NCBI GenBank assembly: GCA_947371015.1
Contig: CANBNK010000004.1
Location: 25,179 to 89,178, forward strand
Reading direction: 5' to 3'
Length of the DNA stretch: 64,000 nt
From: Acetobacteraceae bacterium
Lineage (GTDB): Bacteria; Pseudomonadota; Alphaproteobacteria; Acetobacterales; Acetobacteraceae
The translations under genes were made by a program, and so were the position numbers. The notes beneath the pieces were generated by a model. The model was not told where the DNA came from, made no database searches, and saw nothing but the letters and a program-made list of their open reading frames with translations. The stretch's first letter is position 1. Each line of letters starts with the position of its first letter. Below are positions 28,449 through 36,412 of the stretch, piece after piece.

Positions 28449-29990
28449 TCACGCCTTCCGCATGTTCCAGAACACGGTGAAGGGCGCTTCCAGCGCGCCC
28501 TGCACATTGCTGCGCCGGGCGATGGGCCAGACATAGCTGCCCATGTTGCCGAAGGGCGGGTTGGCGTAGTAGCGGCGCTGGATATCCGCCGCCTTGGCCT
28601 GCTGTGCCGGCAGGTCCGGCGCCTGGAACCAGGCCTCGACCAGCGCCACCATCTCGGGGTCCGGTGCCTGACCCAGCAGCGGCACATGCGCGGCGGGCGA
28701 AGCGGTACCCACGCCCTGCCAGGTCAGCGGGAAGCAGGACCAGTTGGTGCTCTCGCTGCGGTCGCGGCTGCGCCAGCGGCTGAACATGGTGCCGAGGTCC
28801 ATCGCCTGGAAATCCACGTTCAGGCCAAGCCCGGTCATCATCTGCTGCGCCACCAGGCCCATGGCATTCAGGTGCGGCGCGTCGCTTGGTACCATCAGCA
28901 CCACGCGCTCACCCTTGTAGCCGCTCTCGGCCACCAGGCGGCGCAAGGCGGCGGGGTCGCGGGCGGGCAGCGTCTCCTGCCCCGCCTTGGTGTCCATCAG
29001 TGACCCCGGCGTGTAGATGCCGGTGCCGGTGTGGAACAGCGAGGTATCGTCGCCGACCGCGGCCTGCATGAACTCGCGCTGGTCGATGGCGGCGATGACG
29101 GCGCGGCGCAGCGCCACGTTGTCGAACGGCGCGACCGCGTTGTTGAAGTGCAGATAGGCCGACCAGCCATAGATATCGGTCTTCTGCATCTGCACGTCGC
29201 GCTGCCGGCGCAGCCGCGGCATCAGGTCGAACAGCGGGCGTTCGACGTAATCCACCTCGCCGCGTTGCAGCGCCGCGGCGGCGCCGGCCGCGTCCGGCAT
29301 CGTGGTCCACTCGACACGGTCGAAATGCACCACCTTGCCGCCGGCCAGGTAGTTCGGCGGTTCGTTGCGCGGGATGTAGTCGGGGTTGCGGCGGAACGCG
29401 GCGGAGGCGCCGCTGACCCATTCATCCTTCTGCCACAGGAAGGGGCCGGAGCCGATGATCTCCTTCACCTCGGTGAAGGCGGTGATCTTGCTGACCCGCT
29501 CCGGCATCACCCAGGGTTCGGTCAGGCCGCGCAGCATCTGCGGGAAGGGCCGCTTCAGCCGGATCTCGAAGCGCTTGTCGTCCAGCGCCTTCATCTCCTC
29601 CACCAGCGGCGTCATCCGCTGGCCGATCGGCCGGCGCTGCGCCCAGCGGGCGATGGAGGCGACGCAGTCGATGGCGAGCACCGGCTCCCCGGTGCTGAAC
29701 TTCAGCCCATCGCGCAGCGTGAAGTTCCAGCGCAGGCCATCGGCGGAGACTTCCTCGCCGGCGACCATCTGGCGCTGCGCGGTCAGCGTCGGGTCCAGCC
29801 CGTACAGGCAATCATAGACCATCAACGAGGCGGTCAGCGCCACGGCGCTGGAGGACCAGATGAAGTCCAGCGAGAACAAATCCGTGCTGGGCACGTAGCG
29901 CAGCACGCGGGGGTTGCCCTGCGCCAGGGCGGGGCGCGCCAGCATTCCGGCGGCAAGCGCGGGCAAGGCACGGCGAGGCAGAGTCAACAT
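28449..29990 (-). CDS. ABC transporter substrate-binding protein, family 5
   Basis: A complete 513-aa periplasmic binding protein of the dipeptide/oligopeptide class. Signal MLTLPRRALPALAAGMLARPALAQ; mature motifs include FSLDFIWSSSAVALT, NFTLRDGLKFSTGEP and IIGSGPFLWQKDEW. It is the last gene of the leftward aromatic-catabolic cluster, 100 bp after the fumarylacetoacetase gene. It has no dpp-type permease or ATPase in the window and is a paralogue of the partial protein at 1-945. Confidence 0.9.
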   Translation of the reverse strand: MLTLPRRALPALAAGMLARPALAQGNPRVLRYVPSTDLFSLDFIWSSSAVALTASLMVYDCLYGLDPTLTAQRQMVAGEEVSADGLRWNFTLRDGLKFSTGEPVLAIDCVASIARWAQRRPIGQRMTPLVEEMKALDDKRFEIRLKRPFPQMLRGLTEPWVMPERVSKITAFTEVKEIIGSGPFLWQKDEWVSGASAAFRRNPDYIPRNEPPNYLAGGKVVHFDRVEWTTMPDAAGAAAALQRGEVDYVERPLFDLMPRLRRQRDVQMQKTDIYGWSAYLHFNNAVAPFDNVALRRAVIAAIDQREFMQAAVGDDTSLFHTGTGIYTPGSLMDTKAGQETLPARDPAALRRLVAESGYKGERVVLMVPSDAPHLNAMGLVAQQMMTGLGLNVDFQAMDLGTMFSRWRSRDRSESTNWSCFPLTWQGVGTASPAAHVPLLGQAPDPEMVALVEAWFQAPDLPAQQAKAADIQRRYYANPPFGNMGSYVWPIARRSNVQGALEAPFTVFWNMRKA

Positions 29991-30090
29991 GGGGCGGCTC
30001 CCGGCAGGGTTGCCGCAAGGCTAGGCGGCGACGCGGCGGCGCCACAAGGGCAATGCGTGCCCCGTGATGCCGCCGCGCCGTACGTGCTGC

Positions 30091-31395
30091 CTAAGCCGCA
30101 GGCCAGGCCACCGCCGGCAGCACAACGCCGCGGCATTCGCCGAAGCCGATGCCGACCGCGCCGGCTTTCTCGGCCCGCGCCCGGAAGATCACCTCGTCGC
30201 CGTCTTCCAGCCACAGCCGCTGCTCGCCATTCGGCAGCGTGATGGCGTCCTTGCCGCGGGTGATCTCGCTCATGCAGGCGCGGCTGTCATCGGTGGGGCC
30301 GGAGCAGGTGCCACTGGCCATGACGTCGCCGGGGCGCAGGTTGCAGCCATTGCTGGCGTGGTGCGTCAGCATCTGCGCCAGCGTCCAGTACATGTGGCGG
30401 AAGTTGGTGTTGACCACCTGCGCCGGCGCCTGGCCGCCCGCGCGCATCGCCGGCGTCTGGTACAGCACCTCCATGCCCAGATCGAGGCCGCCCGCGGCCT
30501 GGTCCTTGGCGCCGACGAAGTGCGGCAGCGCGGCGGGATCACCCTCGGGCCGCACCGGGCCAGGGATGCGGAACGGCGCCAAGGCCTCCAGCGTGATGAC
30601 CCAAGGGGAAACGCTGGTCATCGCGGACTTGCCGAGGAAGGGGCCGAGCGGCGCACTCTCGAAGCGCTGCACATCGCGGGTGGACCAATCGTTCAGCAGG
30701 CACAGGCCGAAGATGTGGTCCTCCGCCGCATCCACGTTGATCGGCTGGCCGAGGCGATTGCCGGCACCGACGAAGAAGCCCAGCTCCAGCTCGAAGTCCT
30801 GGGAAACGGTCGGGCCGAACACCACGCTGCCATCGGCGTTCTGGCGGATACCGTTGGGCCGCACGAAGGGCTGCGGGCTGGCCACCAGCGAGGATGCACG
30901 GCTGTTGTAGGCGATGGGGAGGTGCTTGAAGGCCGGCGGCAACTGGCCATTCGGGTCGCGCGATTTGATGCCGCGCCACATGTGGTGGATGCTGGTCAGG
31001 AAGTCGGTGAAGGCGCCGGGCGCGCTCGGCGCGTGCATGGTGGCTTCGCTCATCGGTACCAGCAGGTCGGGGCGCGGCGTGGCGCCCTCGGCCAGCAGCG
31101 CGGAGACCTGGGCGCGCAGGGCGCTGGCCGGCAGGTTGCCCATGGCCATCAGCTTGTTCAGCGTCGGCTCGCAGGCCGCTTCCGCCGCCGCCGCCGCCAG
31201 CCCGGTGAAGACGCCGGCCGCCAGCGCGTCCTGCAGGCACAGCACCTGGTCGCCGATGGCGATGCCGCCATGCGGCGCGCTGCCGCCATGGCTGAACACG
31301 CCAAAGGGCAGGTTCTGGATCGGGAAGTCGCAGCCAGCGACATTCGCGCTGGCGACCCAGCTGCGCAGCGCCGGGTTGTGGGTGGCGTTCAACAT
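30091..31395 (-). CDS. Fumarylacetoacetase (FAH family)
   Basis: A 434-aa hydrolase that cleaves fumarylacetoacetate, or a related acylpyruvate, to an acid and acetoacetate or pyruvate. Metal-ligand blocks of true FAH are visible: FTDFLTSIHHM (Asp), the ELELGFFVG pair of Glu residues and NDWSTRDVQ (Asp), followed by PLGPFLGK. The length includes the N-terminal SH3-like domain found in homogentisate-pathway FAH. It overlaps the PdxA-type gene by 7 nt, so it belongs to the dioxygenase operon. Homogentisate dioxygenase and maleylacetoacetate isomerase are absent here, which makes its role in this operon unclear. Confidence 0.9.
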   Translation of the reverse strand: MLNATHNPALRSWVASANVAGCDFPIQNLPFGVFSHGGSAPHGGIAIGDQVLCLQDALAAGVFTGLAAAAAEAACEPTLNKLMAMGNLPASALRAQVSALLAEGATPRPDLLVPMSEATMHAPSAPGAFTDFLTSIHHMWRGIKSRDPNGQLPPAFKHLPIAYNSRASSLVASPQPFVRPNGIRQNADGSVVFGPTVSQDFELELGFFVGAGNRLGQPINVDAAEDHIFGLCLLNDWSTRDVQRFESAPLGPFLGKSAMTSVSPWVITLEALAPFRIPGPVRPEGDPAALPHFVGAKDQAAGGLDLGMEVLYQTPAMRAGGQAPAQVVNTNFRHMYWTLAQMLTHHASNGCNLRPGDVMASGTCSGPTDDSRACMSEITRGKDAITLPNGEQRLWLEDGDEVIFRARAEKAGAVGIGFGECRGVVLPAVAWPAA

Positions 31396-32354
31396 GATTT
31401 TTCCTTGGCTTCCAACAGAACTTCGATGGCGCAGCGCATGGCGGCGTCCTCGGCCCGGCCCTGGCCGGCGATATCGTGGGATGTACCATGCGCGACGCTG
31501 CTGAACAGAATGGGCAGCCCGATGGTCAACGCCGCCGCACCGCGCGGCGACAGCATCTTCACCGCCACATGCCCCTGGTCGTGGATCATCGCCACGCCGA
31601 TGTCGTAGCGCTGCCCCGGCAGCACCAGGTCGGCGCCGAAGGGGCCATGCGCGTCGATGCCCTCGGCCTGCGCCGCACGCACCGCGGGCAGCACCAGCCG
31701 GTCATCCTCGTCGCCGAACAGCCCGCCCTCGCCGGCATGCGGGTTCAGGCCGCAGACGCCAATGCGTGGCCTGGCGTAGCCCAGCATGAGGCCGGCCTGG
31801 TGGCTGGCGCGGATCGCGTGCAGCACCGTCTCGGTCCGCAGGTCCGCAATGGCCGACGACAGCGACTGGTGCAGCGTGACATGCGTGACGCGCAGGCCGG
31901 GGCAGGACAGCATCAGGAAGGTCTGGTCCAGTGCGACGCCCAGCTTGCGCGCGAGATAGCCGGGATAGCCGGCGAAGGTCACGCCGCTGGCGTTGACCGC
32001 CGTCTCGTTGTGCGGGCCGCTGATGACGGCATCCGCCGCGCCGGATTGCGCCAGCGCGACAGCGGCATCGAGGAAGGCCAGCGTCGCCGCGCCCGCCTCA
32101 GCGGAGATGCGCCCGAGCGCGGGCATCGCCATCAGCGGCACGGCGTGGAAGCCGACCTCGCCGCCCGCCAGCCTGATGCCCGTATTGGTGAACTCCAGCG
32201 GCAGCCCCAACCCGGCGGCATGGGCGCGCAGCACGTCCGCGTCGCCCACCAGCGTGATCGCGGCGCGCGCCCGCAACGCCGGGTCGGCCGCCGCGCGCAA
32301 CGCAATCTCCGGCCCGATGCCCGAGGGGTCGCCCAGCGCGATAGCGAGCCTCAC
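31389..32354 (-). CDS. PdxA-family dehydrogenase, TphB-like (aromatic cis-diol dicarboxylate dehydrogenase)
   Basis: A 321-aa member of the PdxA fold. The N-terminal LAIALGDPSGIGPEIAL and C-terminal MIHDQGHVAVKMLSP (metal His) are family hallmarks. The central block reads GPHNETAVNASGVTFAGYP. In my recollection this resembles TphB, which decarboxylates the terephthalate cis-dihydrodiol, more than biosynthetic PdxA, which has a Lys-containing block and GHTE. The gene is sandwiched, with 4- and 7-nt overlaps, between the dioxygenase beta gene and FAH, so a catabolic role is favoured over pyridoxal phosphate synthesis. Confidence 0.78.
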   Translation of the reverse strand: MRLAIALGDPSGIGPEIALRAAADPALRARAAITLVGDADVLRAHAAGLGLPLEFTNTGIRLAGGEVGFHAVPLMAMPALGRISAEAGAATLAFLDAAVALAQSGAADAVISGPHNETAVNASGVTFAGYPGYLARKLGVALDQTFLMLSCPGLRVTHVTLHQSLSSAIADLRTETVLHAIRASHQAGLMLGYARPRIGVCGLNPHAGEGGLFGDEDDRLVLPAVRAAQAEGIDAHGPFGADLVLPGQRYDIGVAMIHDQGHVAVKMLSPRGAAALTIGLPILFSSVAHGTSHDIAGQGRAEDAAMRCAIEVLLEAKEKSC

Positions 32355-32827
32355 AGCGGTATCGCCAGCAGCGTATCCACGCGGCGGTTGTCGTAAACCA
32401 CGACGCGCTCGGCAAACAGCGGCCCCGCCTTGGTGAACTTGATGCGGTCGAGGTAGCGCCCGCAGCTGAACAGCAGCGTCGAGCCGTCCTGCATGATGCG
32501 CGTGACCTGATAGTTGGAGACGACGCGGGCTTCGTCGCGGTGGAAATGCGTGACAAGCGTCGCGCTCAGCATGTGGCGGTAGGACTGCGCCTCATAGATG
32601 TTGGCCTCGCGCAGGCTGGTCACGCGGTCCTGCAGCATGGCCCTGTTGTCGCAGTGGATCAGCCCGATCGGCCGCTTCAGTGCCCAATTCTCGGCGGATA
32701 TCACCTGGTACAGGCAGTCCTCGGTGAACAGCGCCGGCCATTCCTCCAGCCGGTCATCGTCGATGGTGTGCGCGTAGCGCGCGAACAGGTCCTCAATGGC
32801 GAGGCGCGTGCCGACATCCACGATCAC
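32351..32827 (-). CDS. Ring-hydroxylating dioxygenase beta subunit (TphA3/AndAd-like)
   Basis: A 158-aa small subunit of the NTF2-like fold. Diagnostic stretches are IEDLFARYAHTIDDDRLEEWP, FTEDCLYQVISAENW and the RDEARVVSNYQV strand. It stabilises the alpha subunit in the oxygenase hexamer and carries no cofactor. It overlaps both neighbours by 4 nt (ATGA type), so alpha, beta and dehydrogenase are made together. Confidence 0.9.
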   Translation of the reverse strand: MIVDVGTRLAIEDLFARYAHTIDDDRLEEWPALFTEDCLYQVISAENWALKRPIGLIHCDNRAMLQDRVTSLREANIYEAQSYRHMLSATLVTHFHRDEARVVSNYQVTRIMQDGSTLLFSCGRYLDRIKFTKAGPLFAERVVVYDNRRVDTLLAIPL

Positions 32828-34059
32828 GGCGCAAACCCCATGGTCTCGCGGTACTGGTTCCAGAAGCCACGGACAGAGGCTTCGGAGACGCGGCTGTCGC
32901 TGCTGGCATGGCCGGCGCCGCCCATCTCCACCACGCTGTCATCGGCCTCGCTGCCCTGGATGGCGCGCTGCACCCAGCCACCCACGCAGCCATCCTCCAT
33001 GCTGATATAGCCCGCCGGCCCCACCAGGTTGGCCTGCTTCAGCCGCATGCGCTGCATCTCCGCGTCGTCATCCTCGAAGCCGAGGAAGGTCCACAGCAGT
33101 TCGGTCTCGTCCACGCCCTTCGGCAGCACCTGGCGCAGCGCGATGCTGTTGTGCACCTGCTGCAGGATGAAGTTCGGGAAGACCGAGAGGATCTGCACGG
33201 TGATGCCGTCGCCGAACTCATCCCGTGCGCCGAAGATGGAGGCATCCTGCAAGCCGAAGCCATCTATGGCGGAGCGCAGGCCGACATACTCGCCGCCATC
33301 CGTGTCCTGCTTGTTGCGCGAATGGCTGGCGTGGTTGCCGCCACCCTCGCTGACATGGATGCCGCCCGTCGCCGTCAGCCGCAAAATCTTGAAGGTGGAG
33401 AAGAAGCTGTGCAGCAGGGAGGCGTGGTAGGTGTCCTTGGTGTTCTCGACGTAGAGCTTCCAGTTGTTGTGCAGGTATTGGCTGGTGGTGCCCAGCACCT
33501 TCAGCTTGCGGTTGCCCAGCACGCGCTGCATCCGCCCGCCGATCAACTCGCCGATGTGTTCCTCCAGCGGCGGCGCCTCCGCCGATAGGCTGCCGAACAC
33601 CAGGCCGCAAGTCTCCTCGACGCGCAGCCGCTTCAGCCCATGCTGCTTCAGGTCGAAGCTGTCGGGCATGCCGCCCTTGCCCTCGATGCCGCGCCTGAAC
33701 GGCACGCCCTGCAGGTTGCCATCCAGGTCGAAGGCCCAGGAGTGATAGACGCAGGTCAGCGACGTGCCGGTGTTCCCCTGGTTCTTCAGCGCCACCAGCG
33801 AACCGCGATGGCTGCACCGATTGACCAGCGCGTTGATGCCGCCGTCCTTGCGGCGCACCACCACGACAGGCACCTCGCCGAGGAAGGTGGTCTTGTAGTC
33901 GCCAGCCTCGGGTATCTCCGTGGCCGCACACAGAAAGCCCCAGGTCGGGCCGGCGAAAATCTTCGCCTTCTCGCGCTCATGGTTCTCGGCGTCGGTATAG
34001 ACCCGATACGGCACGCGGGTATTGCCACCCGCGGGCCACGCAAAGGCCGGTGCATCCAT
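32824..34059 (-). CDS. Rieske ring-hydroxylating dioxygenase alpha subunit (TphA2/AndAc-like)
   Basis: A 411-aa oxygenase subunit; ATG 34059 has GGGAG upstream and replaces the track start 34116. The Rieske [2Fe-2S] ligands are C82, H84, C103 and H106 (CSHRGS ... CVYHSW). The mononuclear iron site is in YVENTKDTYHASLLH, with the bridging Asp and two His ligands. Text such as NTRVPYRVYTDAEN, LQILSVFPNFILQQ and KQANLVGPAGYISMEDG resembles terephthalate and anthranilate dioxygenase large subunits. With the TphB-like dehydrogenase and the Bug receptor, a benzene-dicarboxylate substrate is favoured. No ferredoxin reductase gene is in the operon. Confidence 0.9.
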   Translation of the reverse strand: MDAPAFAWPAGGNTRVPYRVYTDAENHEREKAKIFAGPTWGFLCAATEIPEAGDYKTTFLGEVPVVVVRRKDGGINALVNRCSHRGSLVALKNQGNTGTSLTCVYHSWAFDLDGNLQGVPFRRGIEGKGGMPDSFDLKQHGLKRLRVEETCGLVFGSLSAEAPPLEEHIGELIGGRMQRVLGNRKLKVLGTTSQYLHNNWKLYVENTKDTYHASLLHSFFSTFKILRLTATGGIHVSEGGGNHASHSRNKQDTDGGEYVGLRSAIDGFGLQDASIFGARDEFGDGITVQILSVFPNFILQQVHNSIALRQVLPKGVDETELLWTFLGFEDDDAEMQRMRLKQANLVGPAGYISMEDGCVGGWVQRAIQGSEADDSVVEMGGAGHASSDSRVSEASVRGFWNQYRETMGFAP

Positions 34060-34073
34060 GGTCGTCACTCCCG

Positions 34074-35033
34074 TCACTCGATCCGGATGCCGGCGGTACG
34101 TACCACCCGGCCCCATCTCTCGGTTTCCAGCCGCATGAAGGCGGCCATGTCCGCGGCGCTGCCGCCGGCCGCCACGGTGCCGACCGTGCGCAGCTTCTCC
34201 GCCGCTTCCGGCGTGGCCAGGCCGCGCTGCAATTCGCCGTTCAGCCGCGCCACGATCTCGGCCGGCGTGCGCGCCGGCGCCACCAGGCCGAACCAGCTCT
34301 GCACATCCACCTGCGGCGCGCCGGCTTCCGCCATGCTCGGCACTTCCGGCAGGTCCGGCCAGCGCGTCGGTGCGGTGACCGCCAGCGCCTTCTCCATGCC
34401 AGCACGCACCTGCACCACCGCCTGCGCCATACTGTCAAAGATGACCTGGATTTCGCCCTTGATCAGCGCCTCCAGCGTCGCGGTATTGCCGCGATACGGC
34501 ACATGGACGATCTCCACGCCGAAATGCTGCTTGAACAGTTCGGCGGCGAGATGCGGCGAGGTGCCAATCCCCGGCGAGCCGAAGTTCAGCGCCCCCGGCC
34601 GCGCCTTCGCCAGCGCCACCAATTCGGCCACGCTGTTCACCGGCAACGCAGGCGGCACCACCAGCACGTTGGGCGCCTTGCCCAGCATCACCACGGGGGC
34701 GAAGTCGCGCAGCGGCTCATAGGGCAGGCTGACATAGAGGCTCGGGTTCACCGTCAGCGGGCCGACACTGCCCAGCAGCAGCGTGTAGCCATCCGGCGCC
34801 GCCTTCGCCACTAGGTCGGTGCCCAGCGAGCCGCCGCCACCGGGCCGATTCTCGATGACGACCGGCTGACCCCAGGCGCGTTGCAGGTGCTCGCCGGCGA
34901 TGCGCGCCATCACGTCATTCGCGCCACCTGGCGGCCAGGGCACGATGATGCGCAGCGGCCGCGTGGGAAAGGCAGGCTGGGCCAGCGCCGGCGTGGCCAG
35001 CACGGCGCCCAGCAGCGCGCGCCTGTCGATCAC
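34074..35033 (-). CDS. Bug/TctC-family receptor, TphC-like position (8 of 8)
   Basis: A 319-aa receptor from GTG 35033; the track ORF to 35771 fuses unrelated upstream sequence. Signal IDRRALLGAVLATPALAQ, then RIIVPWPPGGANDVMARI, VIENRPGGGGSLG and VPYRGNTATLEALIKGEIQ. It heads the dioxygenase operon, 14 bp before the alpha-subunit gene, exactly where tphC (terephthalate receptor) sits in known clusters. The GTG overlaps the stop of an 8-codon mini-ORF, giving apparent translational coupling. Confidence 0.87.
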   Translation of the reverse strand: MIDRRALLGAVLATPALAQPAFPTRPLRIIVPWPPGGANDVMARIAGEHLQRAWGQPVVIENRPGGGGSLGTDLVAKAAPDGYTLLLGSVGPLTVNPSLYVSLPYEPLRDFAPVVMLGKAPNVLVVPPALPVNSVAELVALAKARPGALNFGSPGIGTSPHLAAELFKQHFGVEIVHVPYRGNTATLEALIKGEIQVIFDSMAQAVVQVRAGMEKALAVTAPTRWPDLPEVPSMAEAGAPQVDVQSWFGLVAPARTPAEIVARLNGELQRGLATPEAAEKLRTVGTVAAGGSAADMAAFMRLETERWGRVVRTAGIRIE

Positions 35034-35056
35034 TGGCTTCGGTTCCGTTTTGCCAT
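35030..35056 (-). CDS. 8-codon leader mini-ORF coupled to the Bug receptor
   Basis: ATGGCAAAACGG... encodes MAKRNRSQ and ends in a TGA that overlaps the GTG start of the receptor gene (GTGA). It has a good Shine-Dalgarno (GGGAGAG, 5 nt before ATG), whereas the receptor GTG has only a weak one (GGAA). This arrangement would let ribosomes reach the weak GTG by reinitiation. Too short to prove coding. Confidence 0.35.
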   Translation of the reverse strand: MAKRNRSQ

Positions 35057-35122
35057 GGCGTCTCTCCCGTTCCTGCCATGCTGCCACGGCGCGCGGCGCT
35101 GGCCCAGGGGATGCTGGCTGGA

Positions 35123-35680
35123 TCAGCGCGACAAGGCGCGCAGATCCTCGGCGGTATCCACGTCCCGCAGCCGCCGCAGCAGCGCCACCCGATACCCGGC
35201 GCAGTTCCGCACCGTATCCGCCAGGGTTTCGGCGCAGGACCAGCGCACACCCGCAAAAGGCTGCTCCGGCCGGCGTGGGCCGAAGCCGACCAGCCAATAG
35301 CCGCCATCCTCCGCCGGGCCGAACACCGCATCCGCCCGGCCCAGCGCGCGGAAAGCGGCGGCAATGTCTTCCCGCCCCACACCCGGGATATCGCACCCCA
35401 CCAGCACCGCCCGCCGAGACCGGGCCAAGGCCCGCTGCATCCGCTGACCCAGATCGCCGCGCCCCTGCGGGTACTGCGCGAAGGGCGCGCGCAGGAAGGC
35501 GCGGTCCGGGGTCACCGCCAGCACCGTCCGCCAGCGCCGCTCGCCCCGCATCATACGCAGCAGCCGGCCGAGTTGCCCGCGGTGGAACCGCAGCGCCGCC
35601 ACCGGCCCGATGCCCGCCGCCAGCCGCCGCTTCACCCGGCCCAGCCGCGGCGCCCGGACGAATAGGATCAGCGTATCCAT
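35123..35680 (-). CDS. DUF2064/TIGR04282-type glycosyltransferase-like protein
   Basis: A 185-aa protein of the CofC/MobA-like nucleotidyl or glycosyltransferase group (DUF2064). It begins MDTLILFVRAPRLGRVKRRLA, the usual opening, and contains LVGCDIPGVGREDI and a DAVFGPAEDGGYWLVG block. The family is labelled arsenosugar biosynthesis glycosyltransferase in some models, but that label rests on neighbours absent here. It is coupled (TGATG) to the GT2 gene upstream, and such pairs commonly occur together. Confidence 0.8.
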   Translation of the reverse strand: MDTLILFVRAPRLGRVKRRLAAGIGPVAALRFHRGQLGRLLRMMRGERRWRTVLAVTPDRAFLRAPFAQYPQGRGDLGQRMQRALARSRRAVLVGCDIPGVGREDIAAAFRALGRADAVFGPAEDGGYWLVGFGPRRPEQPFAGVRWSCAETLADTVRNCAGYRVALLRRLRDVDTAEDLRALSR

Positions 35681-36348
35681 CAATACAGCTTGGCGATGAC
35701 GCGCGGCGGCACGCCGAGATACCACAGCGACAGGCACGCCAGGTTCCGCGCCGAACGCTTCCGCCAGCCATCCCGCCGCCACTTCTCGGCCGAGGTCAGC
35801 GCCGCCACCTCCAGCCCGCGCAGCCTGGCCCGGCCCAAGCGGCGCACCAGGTCCACATCCTCCATCAGCGGCAGCGGCCGGAAGCCGCCGACCTGGTCGT
35901 ACAGCGCCCGCGAAATCAGCAGCCCCTGGTCGCCATAGGGCAGCGCCAGCCTGCGGCAACGCCAGGCCACCAGGCGTTCCAGCCGCCGCGCCTCGTCGGA
36001 ATGGTCGTCCAGCGCGAAGCGGAAATACGCGGCCAAGGTGGGGTGTTCCGCCATGTGTGCCCGCGCGGCGGCGAACCAGCCGCGCTGCAACAGCGTGTCC
36101 GCGTGCAGGAACAGCAACCACTCCGCCCGCACCGCCGCCGCGCCGGCAGCCAGTTGCGGCCCCCGCCCGCGCGGCGCAGCGACCACCCGCGCCCCCAGCG
36201 CCCGGGCCAGCTCCGGCGTGCCATCGGTGCTGCCGCCATCGGCCACCACCACCGGCGCCCAGGTCTCGGCGCAGGCTTCCAGCACCGCCGGCAGGGTGCG
36301 CGCCGCATTCAGCGTCGGGATGATGATCGCAAGCAAGTGAGTTCCCAT
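35680..36348 (-). CDS. TIGR04283-type family 2 glycosyltransferase
   Basis: A 222-aa GT-A glycosyltransferase. From ATG 36348 it reads MGTHLLAIIIPTLNAARTLPA; the donor-binding DGGSTDG and the LFLHADTLL (DxD-like) segments follow, and MEDVDLVRRLG is the usual ED motif of GT2 enzymes. The C-terminal LACLSLWYLGVPPRVI matches the TIGR04283 group, which pairs with DUF2064 proteins. Acceptor and product are unknown. The track start at 36597 overlaps the divergent radical SAM gene and is rejected. Confidence 0.85.
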   Translation of the reverse strand: MGTHLLAIIIPTLNAARTLPAVLEACAETWAPVVVADGGSTDGTPELARALGARVVAAPRGRGPQLAAGAAAVRAEWLLFLHADTLLQRGWFAAARAHMAEHPTLAAYFRFALDDHSDEARRLERLVAWRCRRLALPYGDQGLLISRALYDQVGGFRPLPLMEDVDLVRRLGRARLRGLEVAALTSAEKWRRDGWRKRSARNLACLSLWYLGVPPRVIAKLY

Positions 36349-36412
36349 TCTGTTCTTGACGCGCCGCGCCGCCACGGGCAATTTGCCCTGGAACAGACGA
36401 GGAACGGAGCCC

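Noticed and set aside
31389-32354. Biosynthetic pdxA
   Set aside because: The operon context and the HNET block without the usual Lys/GHTE pattern argue for a catabolic TphB-like enzyme, so the pdxA symbol was not used.
35123-36348. Arsenosugar biosynthesis locus
   Set aside because: The two glycosyltransferases fit models carrying that name, but the adjacent radical SAM protein is of the PA0069 type and no arsenic methyltransferase is present.
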